64,000 nt of DNA from positions 372,001 to 436,000 of the forward strand of contig JAHBTS010000001.1 in the NCBI GenBank assembly GCA_019638515.1, given 5' to 3'. The translations under genes were made by a program, and so were the position numbers. The stretch's first letter is position 1, and each line of letters begins with the position of its first letter. This DNA comes from Chitinophagales bacterium (lineage in GTDB: Bacteria; Bacteroidota; Bacteroidia; Chitinophagales; LD1). The notes beneath the pieces are model-generated. The model was given only the letters and a program-made list of their open reading frames with translations, searched no databases and was not told the DNA's origin. Shown one piece after another: positions 45,845 through 54,138 of the stretch.

Positions 45845-46704
45845 TGAAAGTTTTTAAAACTGTTGAAGCATGGAAGAAAGAACTTGCTTCCTTACAAGGT
45901 AAAACTATAAGTTTTGTTCCCACAATGGGCGCTTTGCACGAAGGGCATTTGAGTTTAGTAAAGCAAGCCAAGCGCAACAAAAATTATGTGGTGGTAAGCA
46001 TATTTGTAAATCCAACCCAGTTTAATAATGCCAACGATTTTGCCCAGTATCCCATTACTGTAAATAAGGATATGGCATTACTTAAAAAGGTAAAATGCGA
46101 TGCACTTTTTTTACCCAGTGTAGAGGAGATTTATCCGGAGGGAACGGAGCAGAAAAACGCAATAGATTTTGGATTTGTTGCCAATACTTTGGAAGGAGAA
46201 TTTAGGCCGGGGCATTTTGCAGGAATGGCACAAGTAGTAGAGCGCTTGCTCCGCATTGTAGAGCCACAGAAATTATTCATGGGACTAAAGGATTACCAGC
46301 AAGCGCTTATTGTTGGCGCACTTATTAAAAAGAGGAAACTACACATTGAACTTATTAAGTGTGCAACCAAACGCGAGGCAGACGGGCTTGCCATGAGTTC
46401 GCGCAATGTACGGCTAAATAAAGCATCGCGAGCAGTAGCGGTACAGCTCAGTAAAGCATTGTTTTATACACGCAGAAAAATTGCTGCATTAAAAAAGGCA
46501 GGCGAGTATATTCCTATAGCCACCATTACGGCAGCCGCAAAAGCCAAGCTGCAAGCCTATCCTGCAATTGATATTGAGTATTTTGAAGTGCGCAACGCAC
46601 TTACACTGCAGCCGCAAAAGAAAATATCGGAGCAGCCGTTGGTAGCTTTGGTGGCAGCTAATGTTGGCGGAGTACGTTTAATAGATAATGTGGTAATCCC
46701 ATGA
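45844..46704 (+). CDS. panC: Pantothenate synthetase
   Basis: 286 residues of the HIGH-type nucleotidyltransferase fold. MGALHEGH (M28-H35) carries the H-x-x-H catalytic pair; NPTQFN and MSSRNVRL (the KMSKS-like loop) are present. It joins pantoate and beta-alanine with ATP. It starts on the stop of the peptide transporter and overlaps aroE by ATGA. No panB or panD lies adjacent. Confidence 0.96.
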   Translation: MKVFKTVEAWKKELASLQGKTISFVPTMGALHEGHLSLVKQAKRNKNYVVVSIFVNPTQFNNANDFAQYPITVNKDMALLKKVKCDALFLPSVEEIYPEGTEQKNAIDFGFVANTLEGEFRPGHFAGMAQVVERLLRIVEPQKLFMGLKDYQQALIVGALIKKRKLHIELIKCATKREADGLAMSSRNVRLNKASRAVAVQLSKALFYTRRKIAALKKAGEYIPIATITAAAKAKLQAYPAIDIEYFEVRNALTLQPQKKISEQPLVALVAANVGGVRLIDNVVIP

Positions 46705-47456
46705 AAGTAGGTTTGGTAGGATTTCCGCTGGCACATTCTTTTTCAAAAAAGTATTTTGAAGAAAAATTTCAGCGCGAACAGATTACCAACGCCTCCTATG
46801 AATTGTTTCCAATAGAAGCAATAGATAAATTGCCTGCTCTGCTATTGCAAGAGCAACTCAATGGCTTAAATGTTACTATTCCTTACAAAGAGCAAGTGCT
46901 GGCATACTGCACACATCTCTCTGATGAAGTAGCAGCAATTGGTGCCGCCAATTGTCTTAAAATAATTGGTAATGAAGTGCACGCGTTTAATACCGATGTA
47001 TTTGGCTTTGCCGGTAGTATTCAACCATATTTAAAACCACATCATAGTACAGCACTTATTTTAGGTACGGGCGGCAGTGCCAAAGCCGTACAGTTTGTAT
47101 TGAAGCAACTAGGTATTCCATTTCAACACGTTTCGAGAAGCAGTATGCACGGTTGCCTTACTTACAGTGCCCTTTCTTTGGAGTTAATAGAAGCGCATCC
47201 AATTATTATCAATACTACACCGCTGGGCATGTTTCCTAACATAGTAGCCAAGCCTGCCATTCCATATAGTGGTTTATCGGCAAAACACATAGTGTTTGAT
47301 CTTGTTTACAATCCGGCTCAAACCGCATTCTTGCAAGCAGCTGCGCAGCAAGGTGCTGTTGTTGTAAACGGTTTAGAGATGTTGCATTTGCAGGCCGAAA
47401 AGTCGTGGGAAATTTGGAGCAATAGTACTTGTGTAGTGCATCTTGCCAAGCATTAG
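46701..47456 (+). CDS. aroE: Shikimate dehydrogenase
   Basis: 251 residues. The N-terminal FPLAHSFSKKYF binds shikimate through two serines. NVTIPYKEQV holds the catalytic K63 and NTDVFGF the partner Asp (D99). NADP loop LGTGGSAKAV (121-130). It reduces 3-dehydroshikimate in aromatic amino acid synthesis. It overlaps panC by four bases (ATGA). Length is slightly below the E. coli enzyme, as for other Bacteroidota. Confidence 0.95.
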   Translation: MKVGLVGFPLAHSFSKKYFEEKFQREQITNASYELFPIEAIDKLPALLLQEQLNGLNVTIPYKEQVLAYCTHLSDEVAAIGAANCLKIIGNEVHAFNTDVFGFAGSIQPYLKPHHSTALILGTGGSAKAVQFVLKQLGIPFQHVSRSSMHGCLTYSALSLELIEAHPIIINTTPLGMFPNIVAKPAIPYSGLSAKHIVFDLVYNPAQTAFLQAAAQQGAVVVNGLEMLHLQAEKSWEIWSNSTCVVHLAKH

Positions 47457-47516
47457 CCAATGCAGTGTTTGCCAATTAAATAACCTTACTTCTACGGCAA
47501 TACACTAAAAAAGGTT

Positions 47517-47573
47517 ACATTCAATTATCTTGAATGTGCAGGTTTTAAAACCAATAATATATTGATTATCAAT
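47517..47573. repeat. Cluster of three short palindromes behind aroE
   Basis: There is a hairpin ACATTCAA-N5-TTGAATGT (47517-47537), the perfect palindrome GGTTTTAAAACC (47541-47552) and ATTGATTATCAAT (47561-47573). None has a T run downstream of a GC-rich stem, so they are not standard terminators for aroE. The roles are unknown; protein binding sites are possible. Confidence 0.4.
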
Positions 47574-47651
47574 TGTTTTTGTTTTTAACTGGTGAAATAA
47601 TAAACTCAACAATATGCTTGATGTGTAAAACACAAGGGGTATTTGGCAACC

Positions 47652-47659
47652 TATGTTTG
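47652..47659 (+). promoter_or_regulatory. Candidate -7 element (TATGTTTG) of the ITGGYGDLF repeat gene
   Basis: TATGTTTG matches TAnnTTTG exactly. The predicted start point, about 47663, falls at the edge of the TGTAAAC palindrome. No TTTG lies at the expected -33 distance. Confidence 0.4.
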
Positions 47660-47664
47660 CATCA

Positions 47665-47684
47665 TGTAAACGATATTGTTTACA
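47665..47684. promoter_or_regulatory. TGTAAAC-N6-GTTTACA palindrome in the leader
   Basis: The two 7-base arms are perfectly complementary with a 6-base centre. The element covers about +2 to +21 of the predicted transcript and ends 22 bases before the ATG of the repeat gene. This is a repressor-operator position, or an RNA hairpin. The binding factor is unknown. Confidence 0.55.
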
Positions 47685-47706
47685 GGGCACAAAAAAAATC
47701 TGAATT

Positions 47707-48027
47707 ATGGAACTATTATTTGCAATCCTTATCTCGTTCGCATTAGGTGGAGGCGATGGCGCTAACATTACCGGAGGTTATGGCGATCTTTTCTACAAAG
47801 ATTTAACTGCCGAAGAGCAAAAGAAATTTGATGAGATAACCATCACCGGAGGTTATGGCGATCTTTTCTTTAAAAACTTATCGGATGCTGAGCAAAAAGA
47901 ATTAGCAAAACTGACCATCACTGGAGGCTATGGCGATTTGTTCTTTAAAGATGGCGCCAACATTACCGGAGGTTATGGCGATTTGTTCTTAAAAACACTC
48001 GAGCAATTGAGAGACGAACAGAAGTAA
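47707..48027 (+). CDS. Small protein with four ITGGYGDLF repeats, function unknown
   Basis: 106 residues. A short hydrophobic N-terminus (ELLFAILISFALGGG) could be a signal or membrane segment. ITGGYGDLF occurs at residues 21-29, 46-54, 71-79 and 86-94. The first two intervals are 25 residues and contain acidic helical spacers (DLTAEEQKKFDEI, NLSDAEQKELAKL); the last is only 15 residues (KDGAN). It has no Cys. Synonymous codon differences between copies show selection on the peptide. The gene has its own promoter-like element, a palindrome and a strong terminator, so it is probably real and monocistronic. I know no matching family. Confidence 0.75.
   Translation: MELLFAILISFALGGGDGANITGGYGDLFYKDLTAEEQKKFDEITITGGYGDLFFKNLSDAEQKELAKLTITGGYGDLFFKDGANITGGYGDLFLKTLEQLRDEQK
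47767..47988 (+). repeat. Four in-frame copies of a 27-base coding motif
   Basis: The ITGGYGDLF-coding units begin at 47767, 47842, 47917 and 47962 (spacing 75, 75 and 45 bases). They share GGAGG(T/C)TATGGCGAT but differ at third positions for Ile, Thr, Gly and Leu. The shorter last interval equals loss of ten codons from the spacer. Confidence 0.85.
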
Positions 48028-48062
48028 GATTTTAGTTTAATTTTTAGGGTAATACAGAATGA

Positions 48063-48092
48063 AAAAAAGCGGGTCGAATGGCTCGCTTTTTT
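48063..48092. terminator. Bidirectional intrinsic terminator
   Basis: The 12-pair stem AAAAAAGCGGGT / GCTCGCTTTTTT (48063-48074 with 48081-48092; two G-U pairs) has the 6-base loop CGAATG and A/T runs at both ends. It can end transcription of the repeat gene on the plus strand and marC on the minus strand, which converge here. Confidence 0.85.
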
Positions 48093-48104
48093 CGTTTTGG
48101 GTAA

Positions 48105-48686
48105 TTACAGTTTAATAATACTCAATACTGCATTGGTAAAGATACGCACAGCAATGGCAGTAAGTATTACGCCAAAAAACTTATTCATGGCGTTGAGCGT
48201 GTTTTGGCTCAATCGTTTTTCAATCCAATCTATACTTATTAAAACGGCATACACAATTACCAAGTTAATAAGAATACCTACTACCATATTCTGAACAGAA
48301 TACACAGAGCGCAGCGAAATAATAGTAGTAAGCGTGCCTGCACCTGCAATAAGCGGAAACCCGAGCGGAACAATGCTGCCGCTCTTGCCTACTTCGGGGT
48401 CGGTTTTAAAGAAACTGCGGCCCAAAATCATTTCTATACCAATAATGAAAATTACAATAGATCCTGCAATGGCAAACGATTGCACATCCACTCCCATGAG
48501 TTTTAGCAAGGCTTCACCTGCAAATAAAAATACAATCATAAGGCAACCGGCAAATGCGGTGGCAATGCCCGGATGAAAGTGAAGTTCCCTGCGTTTTAAA
48601 CCCAATACCACCGGAATATTCCCTACAATATCAATTACGGCAAACAACGAGAATGAAATAGATACAATATCTGCAATAGAAAACAT
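48105..48686 (-). CDS. MarC-family integral membrane protein
   Basis: 193 residues with six hydrophobic helices. The N-terminal SISFSLFAVIDIVGNIPVVLG and SIVPLGFPLIAGAGTLTTII are MarC (UPF0056) signatures. The family's transport function is unsettled; early links to multiple antibiotic resistance were not upheld. It faces the repeat gene across a shared terminator and lies downstream of proS on the same strand, 166 bases away. Confidence 0.92.
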   Translation of the reverse strand: MFSIADIVSISFSLFAVIDIVGNIPVVLGLKRRELHFHPGIATAFAGCLMIVFLFAGEALLKLMGVDVQSFAIAGSIVIFIIGIEMILGRSFFKTDPEVGKSGSIVPLGFPLIAGAGTLTTIISLRSVYSVQNMVVGILINLVIVYAVLISIDWIEKRLSQNTLNAMNKFFGVILTAIAVRIFTNAVLSIIKL

Positions 48687-48852
48687 GCTGCAAAGCTAAG
48701 AAGGTTTTAGGTGCAGGCTTTTAAATTTTCTCAAATAAATAGATTAGTGGTAAAATGTTTTCAAAACAAATTACCAACGGCAAGCGTATTTCAGGAAGTT
48801 GAGTGGATTCAGCTTTAATAAAAGAGGCAGATATTCTCTGCCTCCAATACGT

Positions 48853-50328
48853 TTAGTATGCTCTTGCAAAAATTACACGCTCTTTAGATGGTTTGCCGCT
48901 AAATACGCAAACTCCTTGATCTTGTTTGTTGTTGAGCGGAATACAGCGGATGGTAGCTTTGGTAAGTTCCTTAATTTTTTCTTCTGTTTCAGGAGTGCCA
49001 TCCCAGTGGGCACTTAAAAAGCCTTGCTTGTTTTCAATAGCATCTTTAAATTCTTCCCATGTATTTACTTCGCGAATATTGCTGTCGCGAAAATGCTTGG
49101 CTTTATTGAAAATGTTTTGTTGAATTTCGTGTAGCAGGTTTTCAATATAAGTGCCAATACCTTCAAATGGTTGCGAAGATTTTTCTTTGGTATCGCGCCT
49201 TGCAATTTCTACTGTTCCGTTCTCTAAGTCGCGCATGCCCATTGCCAAGCGCACGGGCACACCGCGCAATTCATATTCGGCAAATTTAAAGCCGGGGCGC
49301 TTGGTTTCATCATCATCAAATTTTACGCTAATGCCTTTTGCTTTCAACTCTTTTAAAAGTGGTTCAACCTTATCGTAAATCTTTTTTAAATCTTCTTCTC
49401 CTTTGTGAATAGGAACTATTACCACTTGCAGTGGTGCTAATTTGGGAGGAAGCACCAAGCCATCGTCATCGCTGTGTGCCATAATAAGGGCGCCAATTAA
49501 ACGGGTAGAAACACCCCACGAAGTGGCCCAAACAAATTCTTGCTTACCTTCCTTATTTAAGAATTGTACGTCAAAAGCTTTCGCAAAATTTTGTCCTAAA
49601 AAGTGCGATGTGCCGGCTTGTAGTGCCTGCCCGTCTTGCATCATGGCTTCAATACAGTACGTGTCTTCTGCGCCAGCAAAACGCTCGTTGGCGGTTTTCT
49701 TTCCTTTAATTACAGGAAGTGCCATCCACTCTTCGGCAAATTTGGCATATACTTCCAACATACGTTCGGTTTCTTCTATTGCTTCTTTAGGAGTGCTGTG
49801 CGCGGTATGGCCTTCTTGCCATAAAAATTCTGCTGTACGCAGAAATAAGCGCGTGCGCATTTCCCAACGCACCACATTGGCCCATTGGTTAATAAGCAAT
49901 GGTAAATCGCGATAGCTTTGAATCCAATTTTTGTAGGAATTCCAGATAATGGTTTCTGAAGTTGGGCGTACAATTAGTTCTTCTTCGAGTTTGGCTTCGG
50001 GATCCACAATTACACCTTTGCCGTTTGGATCGTTTTTTAAGCGATAGTGGGTTACCACCGCACACTCCTTGGCAAAACCTTCTACATGCGCAGCTTCCTT
50101 ACTCAAAAAACTCTTAGGAATAAAAAGTGGAAAATATGCATTTACGTGTCCGGTTTCTTTAAACATGGCATCTAAGGCATCGTGCATTTTTTCCCAAATA
50201 GAAAAGCCATATGGTTTAATTACCATGCAGCCGCGTACGCTGCTGTAATCTGCCAGTCCGCCCTTAATTACTAAATCGTTGTACCACTGTGAATAATCTT
50301 TCTCGCGGGTTGCAATATCTTTTGCCAT
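48853..50328 (-). CDS. proS: Prolyl-tRNA synthetase, type 3 (archaeal/eukaryal-like)
   Basis: 491 residues, class II synthetase. [20 protein letters not shown] and [20 protein letters not shown] open the catalytic domain, with [20 protein letters not shown] (motif 2 region), [20 protein letters not shown], and [20 protein letters not shown] (motif 3). An anticodon-binding domain and a C-terminal zinc-domain-like tail follow. The short form without the YbaK editing insertion fits type 3. A tRNA-Pro(GGG) gene is also in this window, near 58.3 kb. Confidence 0.97.
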   Translation of the reverse strand: MAKDIATREKDYSQWYNDLVIKGGLADYSSVRGCMVIKPYGFSIWEKMHDALDAMFKETGHVNAYFPLFIPKSFLSKEAAHVEGFAKECAVVTHYRLKNDPNGKGVIVDPEAKLEEELIVRPTSETIIWNSYKNWIQSYRDLPLLINQWANVVRWEMRTRLFLRTAEFLWQEGHTAHSTPKEAIEETERMLEVYAKFAEEWMALPVIKGKKTANERFAGAEDTYCIEAMMQDGQALQAGTSHFLGQNFAKAFDVQFLNKEGKQEFVWATSWGVSTRLIGALIMAHSDDDGLVLPPKLAPLQVVIVPIHKGEEDLKKIYDKVEPLLKELKAKGISVKFDDDETKRPGFKFAEYELRGVPVRLAMGMRDLENGTVEIARRDTKEKSSQPFEGIGTYIENLLHEIQQNIFNKAKHFRDSNIREVNTWEEFKDAIENKQGFLSAHWDGTPETEEKIKELTKATIRCIPLNNKQDQGVCVFSGKPSKERVIFARAY

Positions 50329-50425
50329 GTGCGTTATTGTTTGTTGAATTGCTTTACAGCTGAATGTTAATGTTAAAAGAGGTTGCGAAAATATAAAAAC
50401 CCTAATGCTTTAAACCCTTGTAAGC

Positions 50426-50433
50426 TAAATTTG
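50426..50433 (+). promoter_or_regulatory. Candidate -7 element (TAAATTTG)
   Basis: TAAATTTG matches TAnnTTTG exactly, 22 bases before the ATG of the Tyr/Asn-rich protein. No TTTG at -33 is seen. An AGGG just before the ATG may serve as a weak ribosome-binding site. Confidence 0.38.
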
Positions 50434-50455
50434 TCAAGAACCAAAAATAAAGGGT

Positions 50456-51874
50456 ATGAAAAAGAATATTCTTGTTGCCATTATTGCTGTTTCACTTTTG
50501 CAGGTGCATGCCCAAGATGATGTGTATTACAATCCCAATAACGATAAGGGCACCAAACAAAGTTCAAGCGCTAATTACCAGCAGCAGTACGAAAATTCTA
50601 CTCCACAAAACAGTAGTAGCAACAATTCTTTGCCAAGTAATACAGATCCATATAAATACGATGATGGAACAACAGCATCGCGCTCCTATAAAAACGATGG
50701 ATATACTACTCCGGCTGCAACCACCACGTATTATTATGACGATAACGATTATTACTATACCTCGCGTTTAAGAAGATATTACACGCCCTCGTGGGGAACC
50801 GGATTTTGGGATCCTTGGTACACCGATTTGTTTTTTTATAGCGGCAACCCAATGTACTGGGGAAGCAACATTTATGTAAACATTATGCCAAGTTGGAACT
50901 GGTGGCGTCCAGGACCTTATGTGGTAATATATGATTCGTGGGGTTGGAATAATTATGGATGGAATAACTACGGTTGGAATGGATATGGATGGAATAACTA
51001 CAACTGCTATAACCCATGGCACCGATACGGTGGAAATTATTATGGTTGGAATAATGGCTATTACAATGGATACTATAATGGGTATCAAAATGGTTATTAC
51101 AATGGCTACAACGATGGTATGTACGGAAATTGGTATGGAGGCATGTATGGAAAAACTTACGATGCTTCAGGACCTCGATTCCAGCAAACATCTGCTAACT
51201 CCGGCAGCAATTCATTGCCCGGAAAATATGGTAAAACAGATGAAAATACTCCGAGAGAAGGAGTGTTGAAGCCGGGAACTACAAGCGGACACAGCCCTGC
51301 TACTTCTGCTCAGCCCAAGCCTCCGGTAAACAACACAGTGGCAAAGCCAATAGAAACGCCACAAGTGCCACGTGATGGTTGGAAAAACACACCTGCCGTT
51401 ACCGAAACTCCCAATAGAAACAATACTCCGGGAACTATGGAAGCCACACCGCGACCAAAGCCCGATAATATACAGCCTGAAAGTTCGCCAGGTTGGAATA
51501 ATATAGAGAGAAATAATGGCAACAAAGATAGGTTGAATAACCGTTGGAACAATGTACAGCGTGAGCAGCCCAATAGCGTTATTCCAAGTGAGCAGCCATC
51601 GCGAGTGGCACCGGATACGCGCGACAGAATGGAACGAAATTTTGAACCGGTTCAACGTCCACAACGCAACTTTGAACCGCGCCAAATAGAGCCGCAGCGC
51701 AATGTTGAACCACAACACGTACAGCCACAACGTAACTTTGAACCGCGCCAAATGGAGCAGCGTAGTTTTGAACGTTTTGATAATGGAAATCGCCAAATGC
51801 AGCCGCAACGAATGGAGCGAAGTGAACCTGTACAGCAACGCAACTTTGGAGGCGGAATGAGAAGACACCCTTAA
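50456..51874 (+). CDS. Secreted low-complexity Tyr/Asn/Trp/Gly-rich protein
   Basis: 472 residues with a signal peptide (MKKNILVAIIAVSLLQVHAQ). Residues 94-112 are Tyr-rich. GWNNY-type pentads repeat four times at 163-182, and NGYYNGYYNGYQNGYYNGY follows at ~199-217. The C-terminal ~220 residues are Pro/Asn-rich and end with QRNFEPRQ-type repeats (from ~400) and GGGMRRHP. There is no enzymatic motif. The composition is prion- or adhesive-like; function is unknown. The FadL-type gene starts 17 bases downstream and probably shares the transcript. Confidence 0.8.
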   Translation: MKKNILVAIIAVSLLQVHAQDDVYYNPNNDKGTKQSSSANYQQQYENSTPQNSSSNNSLPSNTDPYKYDDGTTASRSYKNDGYTTPAATTTYYYDDNDYYYTSRLRRYYTPSWGTGFWDPWYTDLFFYSGNPMYWGSNIYVNIMPSWNWWRPGPYVVIYDSWGWNNYGWNNYGWNGYGWNNYNCYNPWHRYGGNYYGWNNGYYNGYYNGYQNGYYNGYNDGMYGNWYGGMYGKTYDASGPRFQQTSANSGSNSLPGKYGKTDENTPREGVLKPGTTSGHSPATSAQPKPPVNNTVAKPIETPQVPRDGWKNTPAVTETPNRNNTPGTMEATPRPKPDNIQPESSPGWNNIERNNGNKDRLNNRWNNVQREQPNSVIPSEQPSRVAPDTRDRMERNFEPVQRPQRNFEPRQIEPQRNVEPQHVQPQRNFEPRQMEQRSFERFDNGNRQMQPQRMERSEPVQQRNFGGGMRRHP

Positions 51875-51891
51875 TTTAAGCAACAGCAAGC

Positions 51892-53385
51892 ATGAAGAAG
51901 GTTTGGATATTTATCTTCGGCAGTTTTTGGCTTGCCGAAGTATTTGCACAAGTGTATGATGCCGATGCGCTCAAGTATGGGCGCTTGCAAACAGGCGGCA
52001 CAGCTCGCAGTATGGGAGTGGCCGGAGCTTTTGGTTCTGTGGGTGCAGATCTTTCTTCTCTTTTGGGTAATCCTGCCGGAATTGCATTGTATCGTGCTTC
52101 AGAGGTTTCGTTGGGAGTTGGTATTAGTGCGTCTAATACCAATAGCAATTTTTTAGGGCAGGAGCGATTGGGGACTAAAAGTGCTTTTGCATTTAATAAT
52201 GGCGGATTTGTGTTTGCAGGTGCCATTAAGCAAAAGGGAAAAGTTTCGTTTTCTTCGTCTAATTTGAAGTTTGTAAACTTTGCTGTTACCTATAATCGTC
52301 TTTCTTCTTTCAACCGAAATGTATTGTACGATGGATTCAACCAAAATAATGTGTTTGCCGATTCGTGGTTGGGGGAGTTGAATGGGTTGAATGGAGCGCA
52401 ACCAGCCTATGGCAATGCAAGCACGGCTGCTGTTTTAGCGTTTAATAACGAGAGTGTTTTTAAAGATTCTGTTTCGGGACAGTATGTTACGTATATGCAT
52501 GCGCCATTGTCGCAGTCGGGGAGTATAAAAGAAAGCGGTGCTTTGGATGAGGTGAATGTGGCGGTGGGCTTTAATATTAACGAGAAGTTTTTTTTTGCTT
52601 TTGATGCCGGAATTCCTTTTTTATCGTACACCGCCATCAATGAGTTTGGGGAGCGCGATGCAGCAGATTCTATTGTTTACTTTAGCGACTATACTTTTAA
52701 GCAACAGTACCGAAGCAGTGGAGTAGGTTTTAATTTGAAGTTGGGTTTTATTGTGCGTCCGGTGGCTTGGTATAGAGGCGGTTTGGCTTTTCATTCGCCC
52801 ACATGGTTTAGAGTAGATGAAAATTATTATGCTTCGATTATAGAGCATTACAATAGTCAAGAGTATTCAACAGATGCCACTTTTGCTCCGTTTCGCTATA
52901 AGTTGAACCAGCCTATGAAGGGCGTGGTGAGTAATAGTTTTTATTTTAAGCAGTATGGTTTTGTTTCGGTAGATTATGAGTTTCAAAATTTTGGAGCCAT
53001 TAAGCATAATTTTTCGGGCTACGATGCCATGAATACTTCAATAAATACGGTGGTGAAAAACAAGTATGGTTTTGCGCATACGGTGCGGGTTGGGGCAGAA
53101 GGTGCGGTGCGTTGGTTTAGAGTGCGTGCCGGATATGCTTGGCAAAGTACACCATTTAAGACTGGTGTTGGCGCAATAGGTTACAATGAGCAAAGGCATG
53201 TAATTGGTGCAGGCTTGGGTTATAGGGGCAAAAAGTTTTTTGCAGATTTAGGTTACCAGTTGTTGCAGTATAATACTTACTCGCAGCCTTATCAATCTGG
53301 CGATGGCCATGAGCCTTCTGTAAAAACAGTGAATAGATTACACCAAGTGCTTCTTACACTTGGTTGGAGATTTACAAAAAGCTAA
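51892..53385 (+). CDS. FadL/TodX-type outer-membrane beta-barrel protein
   Basis: 497 residues. Signal peptide MKKVWIFIFGSFWLAEVFAQ; then ALKYGRLQTGGTARSMGVAG and LSSLLGNPAGIALYRASEVS, the conserved plug and first strands of OMPP1/FadL/TodX proteins in Bacteroidota. The body alternates barrel strands and ends in VLLTLGWRFTKS, without a final Phe. FadL-type channels take up hydrophobic compounds; here the substrate is unknown. It converges on the nuclease-family gene with 11 bases between. Confidence 0.88.
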   Translation: MKKVWIFIFGSFWLAEVFAQVYDADALKYGRLQTGGTARSMGVAGAFGSVGADLSSLLGNPAGIALYRASEVSLGVGISASNTNSNFLGQERLGTKSAFAFNNGGFVFAGAIKQKGKVSFSSSNLKFVNFAVTYNRLSSFNRNVLYDGFNQNNVFADSWLGELNGLNGAQPAYGNASTAAVLAFNNESVFKDSVSGQYVTYMHAPLSQSGSIKESGALDEVNVAVGFNINEKFFFAFDAGIPFLSYTAINEFGERDAADSIVYFSDYTFKQQYRSSGVGFNLKLGFIVRPVAWYRGGLAFHSPTWFRVDENYYASIIEHYNSQEYSTDATFAPFRYKLNQPMKGVVSNSFYFKQYGFVSVDYEFQNFGAIKHNFSGYDAMNTSINTVVKNKYGFAHTVRVGAEGAVRWFRVRAGYAWQSTPFKTGVGAIGYNEQRHVIGAGLGYRGKKFFADLGYQLLQYNTYSQPYQSGDGHEPSVKTVNRLHQVLLTLGWRFTKS

Positions 53386-53396
53386 GCGGTGAAATT

Positions 53397-53993
53397 TTAC
53401 TTTTTGCGCTTGGTCATTTCATCTCGTATGCGGGCGGCTTTTTCGTAGTCTTCGCCTTCAATGGCTGCTGTGAGTTGGCGTGTGAGCTCATCATCGGTCA
53501 TGCCACTAAAGTTGCTGCTGCCGGAAGGTACGGGCTGCTGTGCCAATTCGGCAATTTCTTTTTCTACGGAGGCTTCTTCGTTTGGATCGGCTTCTACTCC
53601 GGCTTCGCGTAAAATATTTTCTTCAACAAAAATGGGGCAACTAAAGCGTACGGCAAGTGCTAAGGCATCGGAGGTGCGTGAGTCTATTTCGTAAGTTTCT
53701 CCATTTTGTTTACATACCAAGTTGCTGTAAAAAACGCCCTCTTGCAATTTATTGATGTGTACTTGCTCTAATGTAATATCGAAAGTGTCGCATACCATTT
53801 TCATGAGGTCGTGTGTGAGTGGTCTAGAGGGGCGCATATTATCTAGTGCTACGGCTATGGCTTGGGCTTCAAAACCGCCAATTACAATTGGTAGCCTACG
53901 TGAACCGCCTACTTCGCCTAGGATTACGGCAAAGGAGTGAGATTGTGTTACGCTGTGTGAGAGTGCCAATATTTCCAATTCAATTTTGTTCAT
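53397..53993 (-). CDS. Bifunctional nuclease (BFN/DUF151) domain protein with UvrB/UvrC motif
   Basis: 198 residues. The N-terminal BFN domain shows RRLPIVIGGFEAQAIAVAL, RPLTHDLM and RTSDALALAVRFSCPIFVEE. After an acidic linker, the C-terminal UVR motif (LTRQLTAAIEGEDYEKAARI RDEM, ~168-192) follows. Plant BFN members have nuclease activity; the bacterial role is unclear. The UVR motif is a protein-interaction helix pair. A strong terminator lies upstream, between it and etfA, so it has its own promoter. Confidence 0.9.
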   Translation of the reverse strand: MNKIELEILALSHSVTQSHSFAVILGEVGGSRRLPIVIGGFEAQAIAVALDNMRPSRPLTHDLMKMVCDTFDITLEQVHINKLQEGVFYSNLVCKQNGETYEIDSRTSDALALAVRFSCPIFVEENILREAGVEADPNEEASVEKEIAELAQQPVPSGSSNFSGMTDDELTRQLTAAIEGEDYEKAARIRDEMTKRKK

Positions 53994-54082
53994 GCTAGGT
54001 TTCGTGTGTTCAAGTACTGTTGTTCAGTTTTTTTTTGAAAGTAGGTGCAAACTAATTGAGTTTTACGAACTTGCCAAATAAA

Positions 54083-54119
54083 AAAACCACACAGCTAATG
54101 GCTTAAACTGTGTGGTTTT
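54083..54119. terminator. Intrinsic terminator behind etfA
   Basis: AAAACCACACAG (54083-54094) pairs perfectly with CTGTGTGGTTTT (54108-54119) around a 13-base loop, a 12-pair stem. On the minus strand, downstream of etfA, the stem ends in a T run. It ends the etfBA transcript. Confidence 0.85.
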
Positions 54120-54138
54120 GTAGTGTTTATGTAGATGC

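Noticed and set aside
47767..47988. RTX-type calcium-binding repeats in the small repeat protein
   Set aside because: The unit reads GGYGDLF; RTX nonapeptides need GGxGxDxLx with a residue between G and D, and a 9-residue period. Neither holds here.
47707..48027. Multi-core RiPP precursor
   Set aside because: No ATP-grasp, radical SAM, YcaO or lanthipeptide enzyme or transporter is adjacent; the neighbours are aroE, marC and proS. It is kept only as one hypothesis.
50931..51120. Repeat array acting as a DNA element
   Set aside because: The short repeats are in frame and encode GWNNY/NGYY; they follow coding constraint and are explained by the protein.
51212..51889. Long minus-strand frame
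   Set aside because: It is antisense to the low-complexity secreted protein; repetitive codon composition keeps the other strand open.
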